A stretch of 64,000 bases of DNA from contig NZ_CP125296.1 of the NCBI RefSeq assembly GCF_030412785.1, positions 1,612,001 to 1,676,000 on the forward strand. Reading direction: 5' to 3'. Below the pieces are notes generated by a model. The model saw only the letters and a list, made by a program, of their open reading frames with translations. It had not been told where the DNA came from and made no database searches. Made by a program: the position numbers and the translations under genes. The number at the start of each line of letters is the position of its first letter. Position 1 is the first letter of the stretch. This document shows positions 1-8,217 of this stretch, one piece after another. This DNA comes from Paraburkholderia sabiae. Its GTDB lineage: Bacteria; Pseudomonadota; Gammaproteobacteria; Burkholderiales; Burkholderiaceae.

Positions 1-176
1 ACGTAGAACACGGCGAGAATCGGCAGCGCGCCCGTGAACAGCGCATTGGTGAACGAACCGAAGAACTTCGGCATGCCGGGCAGGAACGTCGCCACCAGCG
101 AGCCGATGAGCAGCGGCACGATCATCATGCCGCCGGGAACGCGCTCGATCGAGCGCTTGATGGGGATTTGAACCAT
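1..176 (-). CDS. kdgT: 2-keto-3-deoxygluconate permease, N-terminal part (window edge)
   Basis: Only the first ~58 codons are present; the gene runs off the left edge. The visible residues begin [18 protein letters not shown] and continue into a hydrophobic segment ([13 protein letters not shown]) and [19 protein letters not shown], which match the start of KdgT-family permeases that import 2-keto-3-deoxygluconate from pectin or uronate breakdown. The start is the ATG at 176, preceded by AGGAGA at a good distance. The upstream region holds a perfect palindrome (219-233) that may be its operator. Family assignment rests on N-terminal resemblance only. Confidence 0.8.
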   Translation of the reverse strand, partial: MVQIPIKRSIERVPGGMMIVPLLIGSLVATFLPGMPKFFGSFTNALFTGALPILAVFY

Positions 177-218
177 GGGAGTCTCCTGGCTTTGTCACAC
201 CGCGTCTGTCCGCGTTTT

Positions 219-233
219 TGATTGAAACAATCA
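219..233. promoter_or_regulatory. Perfect palindrome TGATTG-AAA-CAATCA upstream of kdgT
   Basis: TGATTG (219-224) and CAATCA (228-233) are exact inverted repeats separated by AAA, 43 bp upstream of the kdgT start. The stretch to 300 also carries several GATC/ATCGATC-type words. It is a plausible operator for a sugar-acid regulator; the regulator is unknown. Confidence 0.4.
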
Positions 234-359
234 CCGATTCGATCAAATCGATCAGTTCGCAGTGTAGTCGCTTTGATCGGATCGCGCAAATTGGTTGAGC
301 TTTTGCGCAAAACGATCATTTTTGGACGTGCGCATTGTCGCGTGATGCCAATGCGATTG

Positions 360-384
360 CGGGCAGTCGATTTTCGACTGCCCG
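360..384 (-). terminator. Strong hairpin beyond the NmrA-like gene
   Basis: CGGGCAGTCGA (360-370) pairs perfectly with TCGACTGCCCG (374-384) around a 3-nt loop. It lies 33 bp past the stop of the leftward NmrA-like gene. No T-tract follows on either strand, so it may act as a 3' stabilising or Rho-assisted hairpin rather than a classic intrinsic terminator. Confidence 0.35.
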
Positions 385-417
385 TATGACCGGAGCGCTC
401 CCGGTGCTCCCGGTGCC

Positions 418-1362
418 TTACGCCGACACGGCAGGATCGCGCACCCGCCTGTCACCCAGATTCCTGCGCATCCAGTGCGCCACGTCTTCGACGTCGATGG
501 TGCGCTGCGCATTGAACGTCCGCGCCTTGTCCCACGCGACGCCCTTTCCTTCAGCAAACACGACGCGATATTTCTTTAGCGAATCGTGCGGATCGCGCGC
601 GAGTTCCGCCTTCAGGTGCGGCACCGTCCATTCCACGCGCTCGAATACGCGGCCAGTGAATGCATCGAGCGCATCGGCAAGCTGTCCATACGCGATCGTC
701 TCGCCCGCGACATGCACGACGCCTTTGATGCGCGGCTCGGCCAGCAGAATCTCCGTCGTCAGCGCGCCGATGTCTTCCGCCGTCGTGACCGTGACCGCGT
801 TGTCCCATCCGCCGAGCGCCCGCACGATGCCGCGCTCGACGTCCACCACGCCGAACGACGGCTCGAACAGAAAGCTCGTGAACATGCCCGTCGACACGAT
901 CGCCCAATCCGTATCCGACTGCGCGCGCAACACATCGCGCACGTCGAGTTGCTCGTCGAACAGATCCTGCGCGCTGCCCCTGCCGATCACGTCGTAGTCG
1001 ACGCCGAACTGCCACGGAAAGAAGCGCGGCACGCGCGCGTCCAGCGCCGCGCGCGCGATCTTCAACTGCACGCCCTTGCCGCCAACGAACCCCGTACACG
1101 ACACGACGATATCGAACTGCGCGAAACATGTGGCGAGCGTTTGGGCGGAGTCTGCGGCGAGATCGCCGGGTATGGGCGCGATGCCGAGCACGCGCAGCTC
1201 GGCGATTTCGCGTTGTTTGCCCGGATCGGCGGAATGGACGGTGGACGGACGAAGCAGCACGCTGATGCTCAATGCCGACGACGCCGCGCGCCGTGCAAGA
1301 TTGCGCAGCACGGACATGCCGAGTTCGCCTGCGCCCAGAACGAGAATGCGTTGTTGCGTCAT
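418..1362 (-). CDS. NmrA-like / isoflavone-reductase-type NAD(P)H oxidoreductase
   Basis: 314 aa atypical short-chain reductase. The N-terminus QRILVLGAGELGMSVLRNLA carries the GxGxxG nucleotide-binding loop of NmrA/isoflavone-reductase-like proteins. Further landmarks are VVSCTGFVGG, PRFFPWQFGVDYD and VTVTTAEDIGALTTEIL, the last typical of the C-terminal substrate lobe. Likely a cytosolic reductase of an aromatic or enone substrate, or a redox sensor; the substrate cannot be read. ATG at 1362. The divergently transcribed LysR gene at 1624 is its obvious candidate regulator, a common pairing for small oxidoreductases. Confidence 0.8.
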   Translation of the reverse strand: MTQQRILVLGAGELGMSVLRNLARRAASSALSISVLLRPSTVHSADPGKQREIAELRVLGIAPIPGDLAADSAQTLATCFAQFDIVVSCTGFVGGKGVQLKIARAALDARVPRFFPWQFGVDYDVIGRGSAQDLFDEQLDVRDVLRAQSDTDWAIVSTGMFTSFLFEPSFGVVDVERGIVRALGGWDNAVTVTTAEDIGALTTEILLAEPRIKGVVHVAGETIAYGQLADALDAFTGRVFERVEWTVPHLKAELARDPHDSLKKYRVVFAEGKGVAWDKARTFNAQRTIDVEDVAHWMRRNLGDRRVRDPAVSA

Positions 1363-1623
1363 GACGCGTTACCCTTTTCGCTGCATCGAAAACGATGCGA
1401 TGAATGGCCTTCCGTTGCCGGAAGGAATCGATGGCATCGCGACTGTCGGGCATCTCGCCCCGTCGCAATGGCGTTGACCGAAGTCTAGGGCGGCACGCGC
1501 GACGCATTGTTCGTCGCGCGTGAATTCACAACGCGGGTGCGCCGAACGCGCGTCCCGTTGCGAGCTACGGCGCTTCATCCCATGTATGCTCGCGTGCAAA
1601 CGTCAGGCATGGCCGCCATTTAC

Positions 1624-2514
1624 ATGGACAAACTTCACGCGATCAACACCTTCGTGCGCGTCGTCGATGCGCGCAGTTTCAGCAAGGCGGCCGAAACGCT
1701 TTCGCTGCCGCGTTCGTCGGTCACCACGACGATCAAGAATCTGGAGCAGCATCTGGGCACGGTGCTGCTACGGCGAAGCACGCGCACACTGAGCCTGACG
1801 GAAGCCGGCGAGCGCTATTACGCATCGTGCCGAACCATTCTTGCTGAAATCGATCGTGCGGAAAGTGGGCTGCGCGAAGACACGATTGCGCCGCGTGGCA
1901 AAGTGCGAGCCGACATGCCCGGCGTGATCGGCCGTGCGGTCGTCTTGCCGAATCTGCGTGCGTTCGCCAGGCGCTATCCCGACATCGAACTCGTGCTCGG
2001 ACTCAGCGACCGGCCTGCGGATCTGATTTTCGACGGCATCGACTGCGCGATCCGCACGGGCGATCTCGCCGACTCGACGATGATCGCGCGGCAGATCGGC
2101 ACGCTGACCTGGCTCACGTGCGCGTCGCCCGTTTATCTGCGCGAGCGCGGCGAGCCCGCATCCGTCGACGATCTTTCGATGCATGAAGCCGTCAACTACT
2201 TATCGAACGCGACGGGCCGTCCGCTCGACTGGCGCTTCAACGTGAACGGCGAACCCGTCACGATGACGATGCAAGGCCGCTACGCGATCAATGAAACCGA
2301 AGCCTATTTGCAATGCGGAATCGAAGGGCTCGGCATTATCCAGTTATCGGAGTTCGTTGCGAAGCCTTATCTGGAGTCTGGGCGGCTCAAGGAGGTGCTG
2401 AGGGAATCGAGAAGCGCGCCTGTGCCCGTTTCGATCGTTTATCCGAACCGCACGCATTCGAGCGCGGCCGTGAAGGCGTTCGTCGAATGGATCGCAGAGA
2501 TTTTTCCGCGATGA
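1624..2514 (+). CDS. LysR-family transcriptional regulator
   Basis: 296 aa from the ATG at 1624 (MDKLHAINTFVRVVDARSFS). Residues ~1-60 form the winged helix-turn-helix (SKAAETLSLPRSSVTTTIKNLE, LLRRSTRTLSLTEAG), and ~90-290 the LysR substrate-binding fold. In-frame upstream starts (1507, 1609) exist but add residues atypical of the family. It faces the NmrA-like gene across ~260 bp and probably controls it. A strong bidirectional terminator follows. Confidence 0.9.
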   Translation: MDKLHAINTFVRVVDARSFSKAAETLSLPRSSVTTTIKNLEQHLGTVLLRRSTRTLSLTEAGERYYASCRTILAEIDRAESGLREDTIAPRGKVRADMPGVIGRAVVLPNLRAFARRYPDIELVLGLSDRPADLIFDGIDCAIRTGDLADSTMIARQIGTLTWLTCASPVYLRERGEPASVDDLSMHEAVNYLSNATGRPLDWRFNVNGEPVTMTMQGRYAINETEAYLQCGIEGLGIIQLSEFVAKPYLESGRLKEVLRESRSAPVPVSIVYPNRTHSSAAVKAFVEWIAEIFPR

Positions 2515-2524
2515 CAAGCAAAAC

Positions 2525-2557
2525 CGCGACGCGTCCTTACACGCGTCGCGATTTTTT
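2525..2557. terminator. Bidirectional intrinsic terminator
   Basis: CGCGACGCGT (2525-2534) pairs with ACGCGTCGCG (2541-2550) around CCTTAC, followed by ATTTTTT on the + strand. The other strand has a short T-run after the same hairpin. It sits between the convergent LysR and alpha/beta hydrolase genes and serves both. Confidence 0.85.
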
Positions 2558-2578
2558 CAAACAACCTCAAACCTTCGA

Positions 2579-3358
2579 TCACTGCGCCTTCGCAGCCGCC
2601 TCGATGATCGCATTCGCCACTGCTTCGGGCTTGCTCAGCATCGGCACATGGCTGCTGTCGAGGTGCGTCACCTTCGCCTTCATCTGCGCCGCCATCGCGT
2701 CCTGCAAACGCGGATCGATCATGCGGTCATGATTCGCGACGACATAGTACGTGGGCTTCGAGTGCCATGCGGCATCCGTGACCTTGTCGTCGGTCGCACC
2801 GGCGAACCACGGGCCTTGCGTCGCCGCGACGATCCGCTTCTGCGCCGGGCTCAGGTCTTGTGCGAAGTCGTTGTCGATCGCTTTCGTCGACAGCGTCAGG
2901 AAGTTGCCTGAGTCCTTCTGCAACTCGCTCACCCATGCAGGCGCCGGCTTGCCCTTGAGCACGTCGTTGAGCGACTGTCCGCTATCCGGCGCGAAAGCCG
3001 CCACGTAGACCAGCGCCTTCACCTTGTCGTCGTTGCCTGCCTGGGTAATCACCGCACCGCCCCACGAATGGCCGACGAGCACAACGGGCCCGTTCTGCGC
3101 ATCGATCGCGCGCTTCGCGGCGGCGGCATCGTCCGCCAGCGAACTCAGCGGATTCTGCACGGCAACCACATGCAGCCCGCGCGCTTCGAGTAGCGGAATC
3201 ACCTTCTCCCAGCTCGAACCATCGGCGAACGCGCCGTGCACCAGCACGACGCTCTTGCCTTTCAGATCCTGCGGCTGGGCGGCCTGCGCCGCGTTCAACG
3301 ACAGCACCGAGCCGGCGAGCATGACGGAAGCGATGCACTTTCTGACAAGCGAATTCAT
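2579..3358 (-). CDS. Exported alpha/beta-hydrolase (esterase-like)
   Basis: 259 aa. The first ~25 residues form a Sec signal peptide (VRKCIASVMLAGSVLSLNAAQA, cleavage after AQA). The mature part has the oxyanion strand VVLVHGAFADGSSW, the nucleophile elbow GHSWGG, and a late acid/His pair (NHDRMIDP and HLDSSHVPMLSKP). It resembles the EstC/methyl-esterase-like branch of small alpha/beta hydrolases and should be periplasmic or secreted; the substrate is unknown. The start is the ATG at 3358, with AAGGA upstream. A much longer reading frame continues upstream but only mirrors the gene on the other strand. Confidence 0.85.
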   Translation of the reverse strand: MNSLVRKCIASVMLAGSVLSLNAAQAAQPQDLKGKSVVLVHGAFADGSSWEKVIPLLEARGLHVVAVQNPLSSLADDAAAAKRAIDAQNGPVVLVGHSWGGAVITQAGNDDKVKALVYVAAFAPDSGQSLNDVLKGKPAPAWVSELQKDSGNFLTLSTKAIDNDFAQDLSPAQKRIVAATQGPWFAGATDDKVTDAAWHSKPTYYVVANHDRMIDPRLQDAMAAQMKAKVTHLDSSHVPMLSKPEAVANAIIEAAAKAQ

Positions 3359-3514
3359 GAGCGATATGTCCTTCAGGTAGCGAGGAGATTCAGGAAGAGG
3401 AACGGAGCGAAGCATCGCAGACGCCTCCCGCAGCGGGTATCGGTCAAATGACCGATCTCGCGCAAAGCCTCGCGGGGTATAGTGAGGCTCGACAATCGAC
3501 CGCCTCACGCACTC

Positions 3515-4987
3515 ATGCAAACTTCGCCAGGCCCCGCCGTTCGCGTGTTCGATGCCGTGAAGGCGCTCGCCTTCATCGGCGATCTGAGCATGGGGCAGCC
3601 GACCGATCATTCGATCCGCACCGCATGGCTCGCCGTGCGCCTCGCGCGCGCGGCGGAACTCGACGACACTGCCGTCGTCGCCGTATGCGAGGCGTCGCTG
3701 CTGCGCTGGTCGGGCTGCACGGCGAATGCATCGGGCTTCGCGGAAGCGCTCGGCGACGACGTCGCGAGCCGCGAGGCAATGCTTGCGCTCAAGCCGGACT
3801 GGGCCGGGCCGATCGGCTTGCACGGCGACCTCGGCGCGGTCCTGACGCCACTCGCGCGTATCCATTGCGAAGTGTCGGGCGAAGCGGCGCGCATGCTCGG
3901 TCTCGGTCAAGGCACGCAGACCACGCTGCGGCACGTGTTCGAATCGTGGGACGGCAGCGGCACGCCCGATCACCTGGCGGGCAGCGCGGTGCCGACCACC
4001 GTGTTCATCGTCGCGCTTGCGGGCGAGCTGGAGATTTTTGCGCGCACGTATGGTGTCGAACGGGCCTGTGCGCTGATTGGCCAGCGCGCCGATGCGCGCT
4101 ATCCCGACAAGCTCGCGCGTCTCGCGGTCCGGCTCGCGCCTGCATGGCTCGACGAACTCGAACAGGCGGACGCCGCGTCGATCGATGCCGCGCTGCTGAC
4201 GCCGCAGATGAACGACGTCTCGCCCGTCGAACTGATCGCCGACATCATCGATCTGAAATTGCCCTGGATGACGGGCTATTCGCGCAGCGTCGCGGCGACG
4301 GCTGCATCGTGCGCAGCGCAATTCGCGCTCGATGCCAACGCGCAGAACCGCCTTTATTGCGCGGGCCTGATTCACAGCATGGGACGCGCGGCCGTACCGA
4401 ACCCGGTCTGGAATACGCCGTCGCGGCTGTCGCAGGCTGCGTGGGAAAAAGCGCGGCTCGTGCCGTACTGGACTTCGCGCGCGGGCAGGCAAACAGGCTC
4501 GCTCGCAGAAGCCGCCGAACTCGGTTCGTATGCGTATGAACGTCTCGACGGCTCGGGATATTTTCGCGGTGCGTCGAACGCGGCGCTGTCGATCGAAGCA
4601 CGCATTCTCGCCGCAAGCGCGACGTGGGTTGCGTTGCGCGCGGCGCGTCCGTGGCGTGCTGCGTTAGCGGATCGCGACGCCGCGAAGCTGCTGCAAGAGG
4701 AAGCTGCGCAAGGCCGCTACGATGCCGATGTCGTCAATGCACTGATCGACGCGGGTTCTTCGCAACGGCGTGTGGTGAATCCGCGCGCGCAGACGGCGCG
4801 TCTGTCCACGCGCGAAATCGACGTGCTGCGCGGCATTTCGCGCGGCGCGAGCAACAAGGAAGTCGCCCGCGATCTGTCGCTGAGTCCGAGCACCGTGCGC
4901 ACGCATGTCGAAAGCGTGTTTCGCAAGCTCGACTGCTCGACACGCGCCGCCGCGACGCTCAAGGCGCTCGCGCTTGGACTGCTGTGA
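3515..4987 (+). CDS. HD-domain (degenerate HD-GYP-like) regulator with LuxR-type HTH
   Basis: 490 aa. The N-terminal ~400 residues contain two HD-like halves: the first has DHSIRTAWLAVRLARAAEL and LLRWSGCTANA, the second has HSMGRAAVPNPVW and YERLDGSGYFRG. The last matches the HD-GYP scaffold, but the metal-binding HD is HS, so phosphodiesterase activity is doubtful. The C-terminal ~65 residues are a LuxR/NarL HTH (STREIDVLRGISRGASNKEVARDLSLSPSTVRTH, split here only for description). Probably a DNA-binding regulator whose HD part senses a ligand. Start chosen at ATG 3515; an in-frame GTG at 3482 is possible and neither has a clear ribosome site. Confidence 0.75.
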   Translation: MQTSPGPAVRVFDAVKALAFIGDLSMGQPTDHSIRTAWLAVRLARAAELDDTAVVAVCEASLLRWSGCTANASGFAEALGDDVASREAMLALKPDWAGPIGLHGDLGAVLTPLARIHCEVSGEAARMLGLGQGTQTTLRHVFESWDGSGTPDHLAGSAVPTTVFIVALAGELEIFARTYGVERACALIGQRADARYPDKLARLAVRLAPAWLDELEQADAASIDAALLTPQMNDVSPVELIADIIDLKLPWMTGYSRSVAATAASCAAQFALDANAQNRLYCAGLIHSMGRAAVPNPVWNTPSRLSQAAWEKARLVPYWTSRAGRQTGSLAEAAELGSYAYERLDGSGYFRGASNAALSIEARILAASATWVALRAARPWRAALADRDAAKLLQEEAAQGRYDADVVNALIDAGSSQRRVVNPRAQTARLSTREIDVLRGISRGASNKEVARDLSLSPSTVRTHVESVFRKLDCSTRAAATLKALALGLL

Positions 4988-4992
4988 TGCGC

Positions 4993-5325
4993 TCAGGCGT
5001 TGCGCACGACGTCGATGTTCAACGCCTCGCCGCCGGCAGCAACCTCGAGCAGGCGATCGACATTCGGATGCGCGCCCGGACGGTTGCGCGCGTCGGCCGT
5101 GTGTTCGGCAAACACGGCAAGGCCATGTTCAGCGGCTTTCGCATCGAGCGTGCCGAAGGCTTCGCGCAAATAGTGGTACACGGCGAGCGAGCCCTGCTTG
5201 CCCGGCTTGTTCTCGATGCTCGCGACCACGGCGCCCTTGCTGTCGACGAGATCGATACGCTCGATACCGTCGATGCCCGGCAGTTGTGCGAGGTTGTCCT
5301 TGAATACGTTGCCCGGTTGAATCAC
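4993..5325 (-). CDS. DUF2322-family protein
   Basis: About 110 aa, soluble, no signal or membrane segment. Landmarks are NLAQLPGIDGIERIDLVDSK, a VVASIENKPGKQGSLAVYHYL block and a C-terminal HPNVDRLL stretch, which I recall as the DUF2322 family; function unknown. No ATG fits. The GTG at 5325 has GGAG 8 bp upstream and is preferred over the GTG at 5334, which overlaps that ribosome site. It ends 5 bp from the stop of the convergent HD/LuxR gene with no room for a terminator. Confidence 0.65.
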   Translation of the reverse strand: MIQPGNVFKDNLAQLPGIDGIERIDLVDSKGAVVASIENKPGKQGSLAVYHYLREAFGTLDAKAAEHGLAVFAEHTADARNRPGAHPNVDRLLEVAAGGEALNIDVVRNA

Positions 5326-5605
5326 TGAAAACACTCCATCGTTCGGAAATTGACTGGCGGGCCGTATCTTATCCGATCATCGCGTGCAAGGTTCCCGCCA
5401 CTCGATTCCACCCCTATGCCGAAGCGTGCACTGCAAATCCGAAGCCCAATCCGCTTGTCAGCAATATTGCCAGATCGAAGTTAAAATCATTGGCTTGAAT
5501 TCCGTCCGTTTATCGAGTGCGCCTCGTCGGTTGCCGCGCACCGCCTCATTGCCTTCATCGAGGGCAGACCACCGAGTCAGTAGTCAGTAGCAAGGAACGA
5601 CTTCC

Positions 5606-6154
5606 ATGACAGGCGCAGACTTGTCCAGCATGCTGCCCGACATGCTTCCGAGGTTATGGGCTTTCGCATTGCGTATTTCCGGCGATCAGCACGACGCCGA
5701 AGATCTCGTGCAGCGCGCGTGCGTGCGCGGGTTGGAACGCGCGCATCAGTTGCAGGCGGACACGGCCCCGCTTAGCTGGATGTTTTCGATCGTTCATTCC
5801 ACGTGGATCAACGAGTTGCGCGCGCGTTCCGTGCGCAGCCGTTCGAGCATGGAGTGGGACGACGACTTTCTCGAAACGGTTGAAGACCCGTCTGCGCGCA
5901 CGCCGGAACAGATCACGATGAATGCGCAGATCATCGAGGCCGTGCAGCGTCTGCCCGAAGCGCAGCGTGTCGTGATGCTGCTCGTCGCCGTCGAAGGCCT
6001 CAGCTACAGCGAGACGGCGGAAGCGCTGAGCGTGCCCATCGGCACGGTGATGAGCCGGCTGTCGCGCGGGCGTCAGGCGATCGGCGCGCTGTTCGCGGGC
6101 AAGGCAGCGCAGCCGCTGAAAATGGCTGCGTTCGGCAAGGACTCGGCATCATGA
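5606..6154 (+). CDS. ECF-type RNA polymerase sigma factor
   Basis: 182 aa. Region 2 (residues ~12-75) has LWAFALRISGDQHDAEDLVQRACVRG and LSWMFSIVHSTWINELR. Region 4 (~120-165) has LPEAQRVVMLLVAVEGLSYSETAEALSVPIGTVMSRLSRGR. Both are classic ECF sigma landmarks. AAGGAA lies 9 bp before the ATG. Its stop overlaps the start of the anti-sigma gene by 4 bp (ATGA), so the two are translationally coupled. With the catalase-like peroxidase at 8218 downstream, an oxidative-stress role is the simplest inference. The tandem word AGTCAGT repeats just upstream (5573-5589). Confidence 0.9.
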   Translation: MTGADLSSMLPDMLPRLWAFALRISGDQHDAEDLVQRACVRGLERAHQLQADTAPLSWMFSIVHSTWINELRARSVRSRSSMEWDDDFLETVEDPSARTPEQITMNAQIIEAVQRLPEAQRVVMLLVAVEGLSYSETAEALSVPIGTVMSRLSRGRQAIGALFAGKAAQPLKMAAFGKDSAS

Positions 6155-7083
6155 AAGTCGACGACATCATGCTGATGGCCTATGTCGACGGCGAACTCGA
6201 TATCGAGGAGCGTCGCGAGATCGAACGCGAACTGGATGAATCGCCGGAACTCGCCGAGCGGATCGAACTGTTCCGCGCGTCGAGCCTGCCGTTTCACGAC
6301 GCCTTCGCGCAGCAGAAGCTGCCGCCCGTGCCCGATTCGCTGACGCGCAAGATCGCCGAACTGACGCGCACGCATGCGAGCGCGACGTCGACCGTACCGC
6401 CCGGCCCTGCCGCCGATCCCGCCGCGAACGATGCCGTCGCACCGTCCAAGGCAGGCGTGCCGCCGTCCGCGCCGATCCGCTCGCGCATGCGCTTTTCCGC
6501 GCCGTGGCTCGCCGTCGCGTTCGTGGCAGGCGTGTTCTGCTGCGGTATTGCGTTGCGTCTGACGCCCGGCGTGCTGTCGGGCGGCGCGACGTCGACGGTG
6601 GCATCCGCGCAGCCCGCATCGCCGTGGGTGATGGCGGCGGCCGGCTATCAGGCGCTCTATTCGCGCGACACAGTGGCTGTGACGACGGACCCGGCCGTGT
6701 CGGCAAAGACGGTCGCCGATATTCACGAGATCGACGGATTGCCCGTTCGCGTACCCGATCTGAGCGCGCAAGGGCTGACGTTCAAGCGCATCCAGCGTTT
6801 GCACTTTCACGACAAGCCGCTCGTGCAGATCGTCTATCTGCCGAAATCGGGCGGCCCCGTTGCGCTGTGCGTCGTGAAGGATGCGAAGCCGGACCAGTCG
6901 ATCGCGCAGCAGAAGATCGACGACATGAACGTCGTCACGTGGCGGCAGTCGGAACTGAGCTATGCGCTGATCGGCTCGGCGGGTCAGGTCGATCTCGACC
7001 GGCTCGGCAAGATGATCGCGAATCGCGATGTCGATGCAATGTTCAGCCGCGCGCCCGTGCCGGAGCATGCCGTGTCGAGTTGA
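6151..7083 (+). CDS. Membrane-bound anti-sigma factor, first copy
   Basis: 310 aa. The cytosolic N-terminus (VDDIMLMAYVDGELDIEERR) has the anti-sigma DGEL motif but lacks the zinc-binding H-x3-C-x2-C signature. One membrane segment lies near residue 115-135 (PWLAVAFVAGVFCCGIALRL), followed by a periplasmic C-domain (LPVRVPDLSAQGLTF, LVQIVYLPKSGGPVALCVV). Its start overlaps the ECF sigma stop, which identifies the partner. It is closely similar along its length to the second copy at 7255. Confidence 0.85.
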   Translation: MKVDDIMLMAYVDGELDIEERREIERELDESPELAERIELFRASSLPFHDAFAQQKLPPVPDSLTRKIAELTRTHASATSTVPPGPAADPAANDAVAPSKAGVPPSAPIRSRMRFSAPWLAVAFVAGVFCCGIALRLTPGVLSGGATSTVASAQPASPWVMAAAGYQALYSRDTVAVTTDPAVSAKTVADIHEIDGLPVRVPDLSAQGLTFKRIQRLHFHDKPLVQIVYLPKSGGPVALCVVKDAKPDQSIAQQKIDDMNVVTWRQSELSYALIGSAGQVDLDRLGKMIANRDVDAMFSRAPVPEHAVSS

Positions 7084-7169
7084 CGTCGCATCGGTGCGCG
7101 CGAACTGTCAGATCTTCGCGCCGATGCACGTCAAATCGGTACATTGACCCCATTGTTTGCATAGAACGC

Positions 7170-7175
7170 TATACT
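7170..7175 (+). promoter_or_regulatory. Possible -10 (TATACT) before the second anti-sigma gene
   Basis: A TATACT hexamer lies 80 bp upstream of the 7255 start in an AT-richer patch. TTGACC (7144-7149) stands upstream but with a 20-bp spacer, so the match to a sigma-70 promoter is imperfect. It suggests that the second copy has its own promoter. Confidence 0.3.
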
Positions 7176-7254
7176 TGATAGCCAGCTAGCTGTGACATCG
7201 CCGTGACATGAGCCATTGCAACTGTCGCGGCACTTCCGACCAGGGCCCGAGCGT

Positions 7255-8175
7255 ATGAATGTCGACGATACGGTGCTGATGGCGTATGTCGACGACGAAC
7301 TGTCGCCGCAGGAACGTCAGCAGATCGAAGACGAACTCCGTGCACACGCGGAGCTCGCGGACAAGGTCGCCCTCTTCAAGGCGTCGCGCCTGCCGTATCG
7401 CGAGGCGTTCGCCGAACAGAAGCTGCCGCCCGTGCCGGCCAGCCTCGTCAAACGCGTCGACGAACTGCTGCGCGCGCATACGGAAGCCGCGAAGCGCGGC
7501 ACGCCGCCCGTCGCGCAAGGTGCGAACGATCCCGCCATCGAACACAACGCGCAATTGCCGCCGTCCGCGCCCGTGCGCTCGCGTCTGCGCATCGCGCCCG
7601 CATGGCTGGCTGTCGCGTTCGTCGGCGGCGCGTTCTGCTGCGGCGTCGTGCTGCGGCTCGCGCCCGGCGTCGGCTTTACTCCGGGCAACAACGCGGGCAA
7701 CACGGCCACGCTCGCCTCATCGTCCATGACTTCGCTGCCATGGGTGCAGGTCGCGGCGAGCTATCAGCAACTGTATTCGCGCGACACCGTCTCGCACTTG
7801 TGGCCCGACGTATCCGACGCGCAAAGCACCGTCGACGAAATCCGCACGGAAGACGGTATCGCGCTGCGCGTGCCCGATCTGAGCAAGGCGGGGCTGCGGT
7901 TCATCCGCGTGCAGCGCCTGAAGTTTCATGGCCGTCCGCTCGTGCAGATCGTCTATCTGCCGGAAAAAGGCGACCCTGTTGCGCTGTGCGTGATCAAGGA
8001 AGACAAGGCGAATCAGTCGGTCGCCTCGCAGCGCGTCGATACGATGAACGTCGTCACGTGGCGCGAGTCCAAACTCGGCTACGCGCTGATCGGCGCAACC
8101 AGCAATGGCGATCTTGCACCGCTTGGCAAAGAGATCGCCGAACGCCATTTCGATCCGCTTTTCGGTTCCGTTTGA
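7255..8175 (+). CDS. Membrane-bound anti-sigma factor-like protein, second copy
   Basis: 306 aa paralogue of the 6151 protein with the same plan: cytosolic VDDTVLMAYVDDELSPQER, one membrane segment (APAWLAVAFVGGAFCCGVVL) and a conserved periplasmic domain (RVPDLSKAGLRF, LVQIVYLPEKGDPVALCVI, MNVVTWRESKLGYALIG). No zinc-finger residues. The ATG at 7255 aligns with the start of the first copy. The 171-bp gap and possible promoter mean it may be expressed separately and titrate the same or another sigma factor. Tandem duplication is the likely origin. Confidence 0.8.
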   Translation: MNVDDTVLMAYVDDELSPQERQQIEDELRAHAELADKVALFKASRLPYREAFAEQKLPPVPASLVKRVDELLRAHTEAAKRGTPPVAQGANDPAIEHNAQLPPSAPVRSRLRIAPAWLAVAFVGGAFCCGVVLRLAPGVGFTPGNNAGNTATLASSSMTSLPWVQVAASYQQLYSRDTVSHLWPDVSDAQSTVDEIRTEDGIALRVPDLSKAGLRFIRVQRLKFHGRPLVQIVYLPEKGDPVALCVIKEDKANQSVASQRVDTMNVVTWRESKLGYALIGATSNGDLAPLGKEIAERHFDPLFGSV

Positions 8176-8217
8176 TGCAGTCTGCGCCGTCGCGCGCGCT
8201 GCATGAGTTGTCGATTC

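Noticed and set aside
3359..4492. Upstream extension of the alpha/beta hydrolase frame
   Set aside because: It is antisense to the HD/LuxR gene and would bury an excellent signal peptide in the middle of a protein.
3448..4539. Long + strand frame rich in Arg/Ala/His overlapping the HD/LuxR gene
   Set aside because: It overlaps a gene with clear domains in another frame; composition is typical of GC-rich shadow frames and has no recognisable motif.
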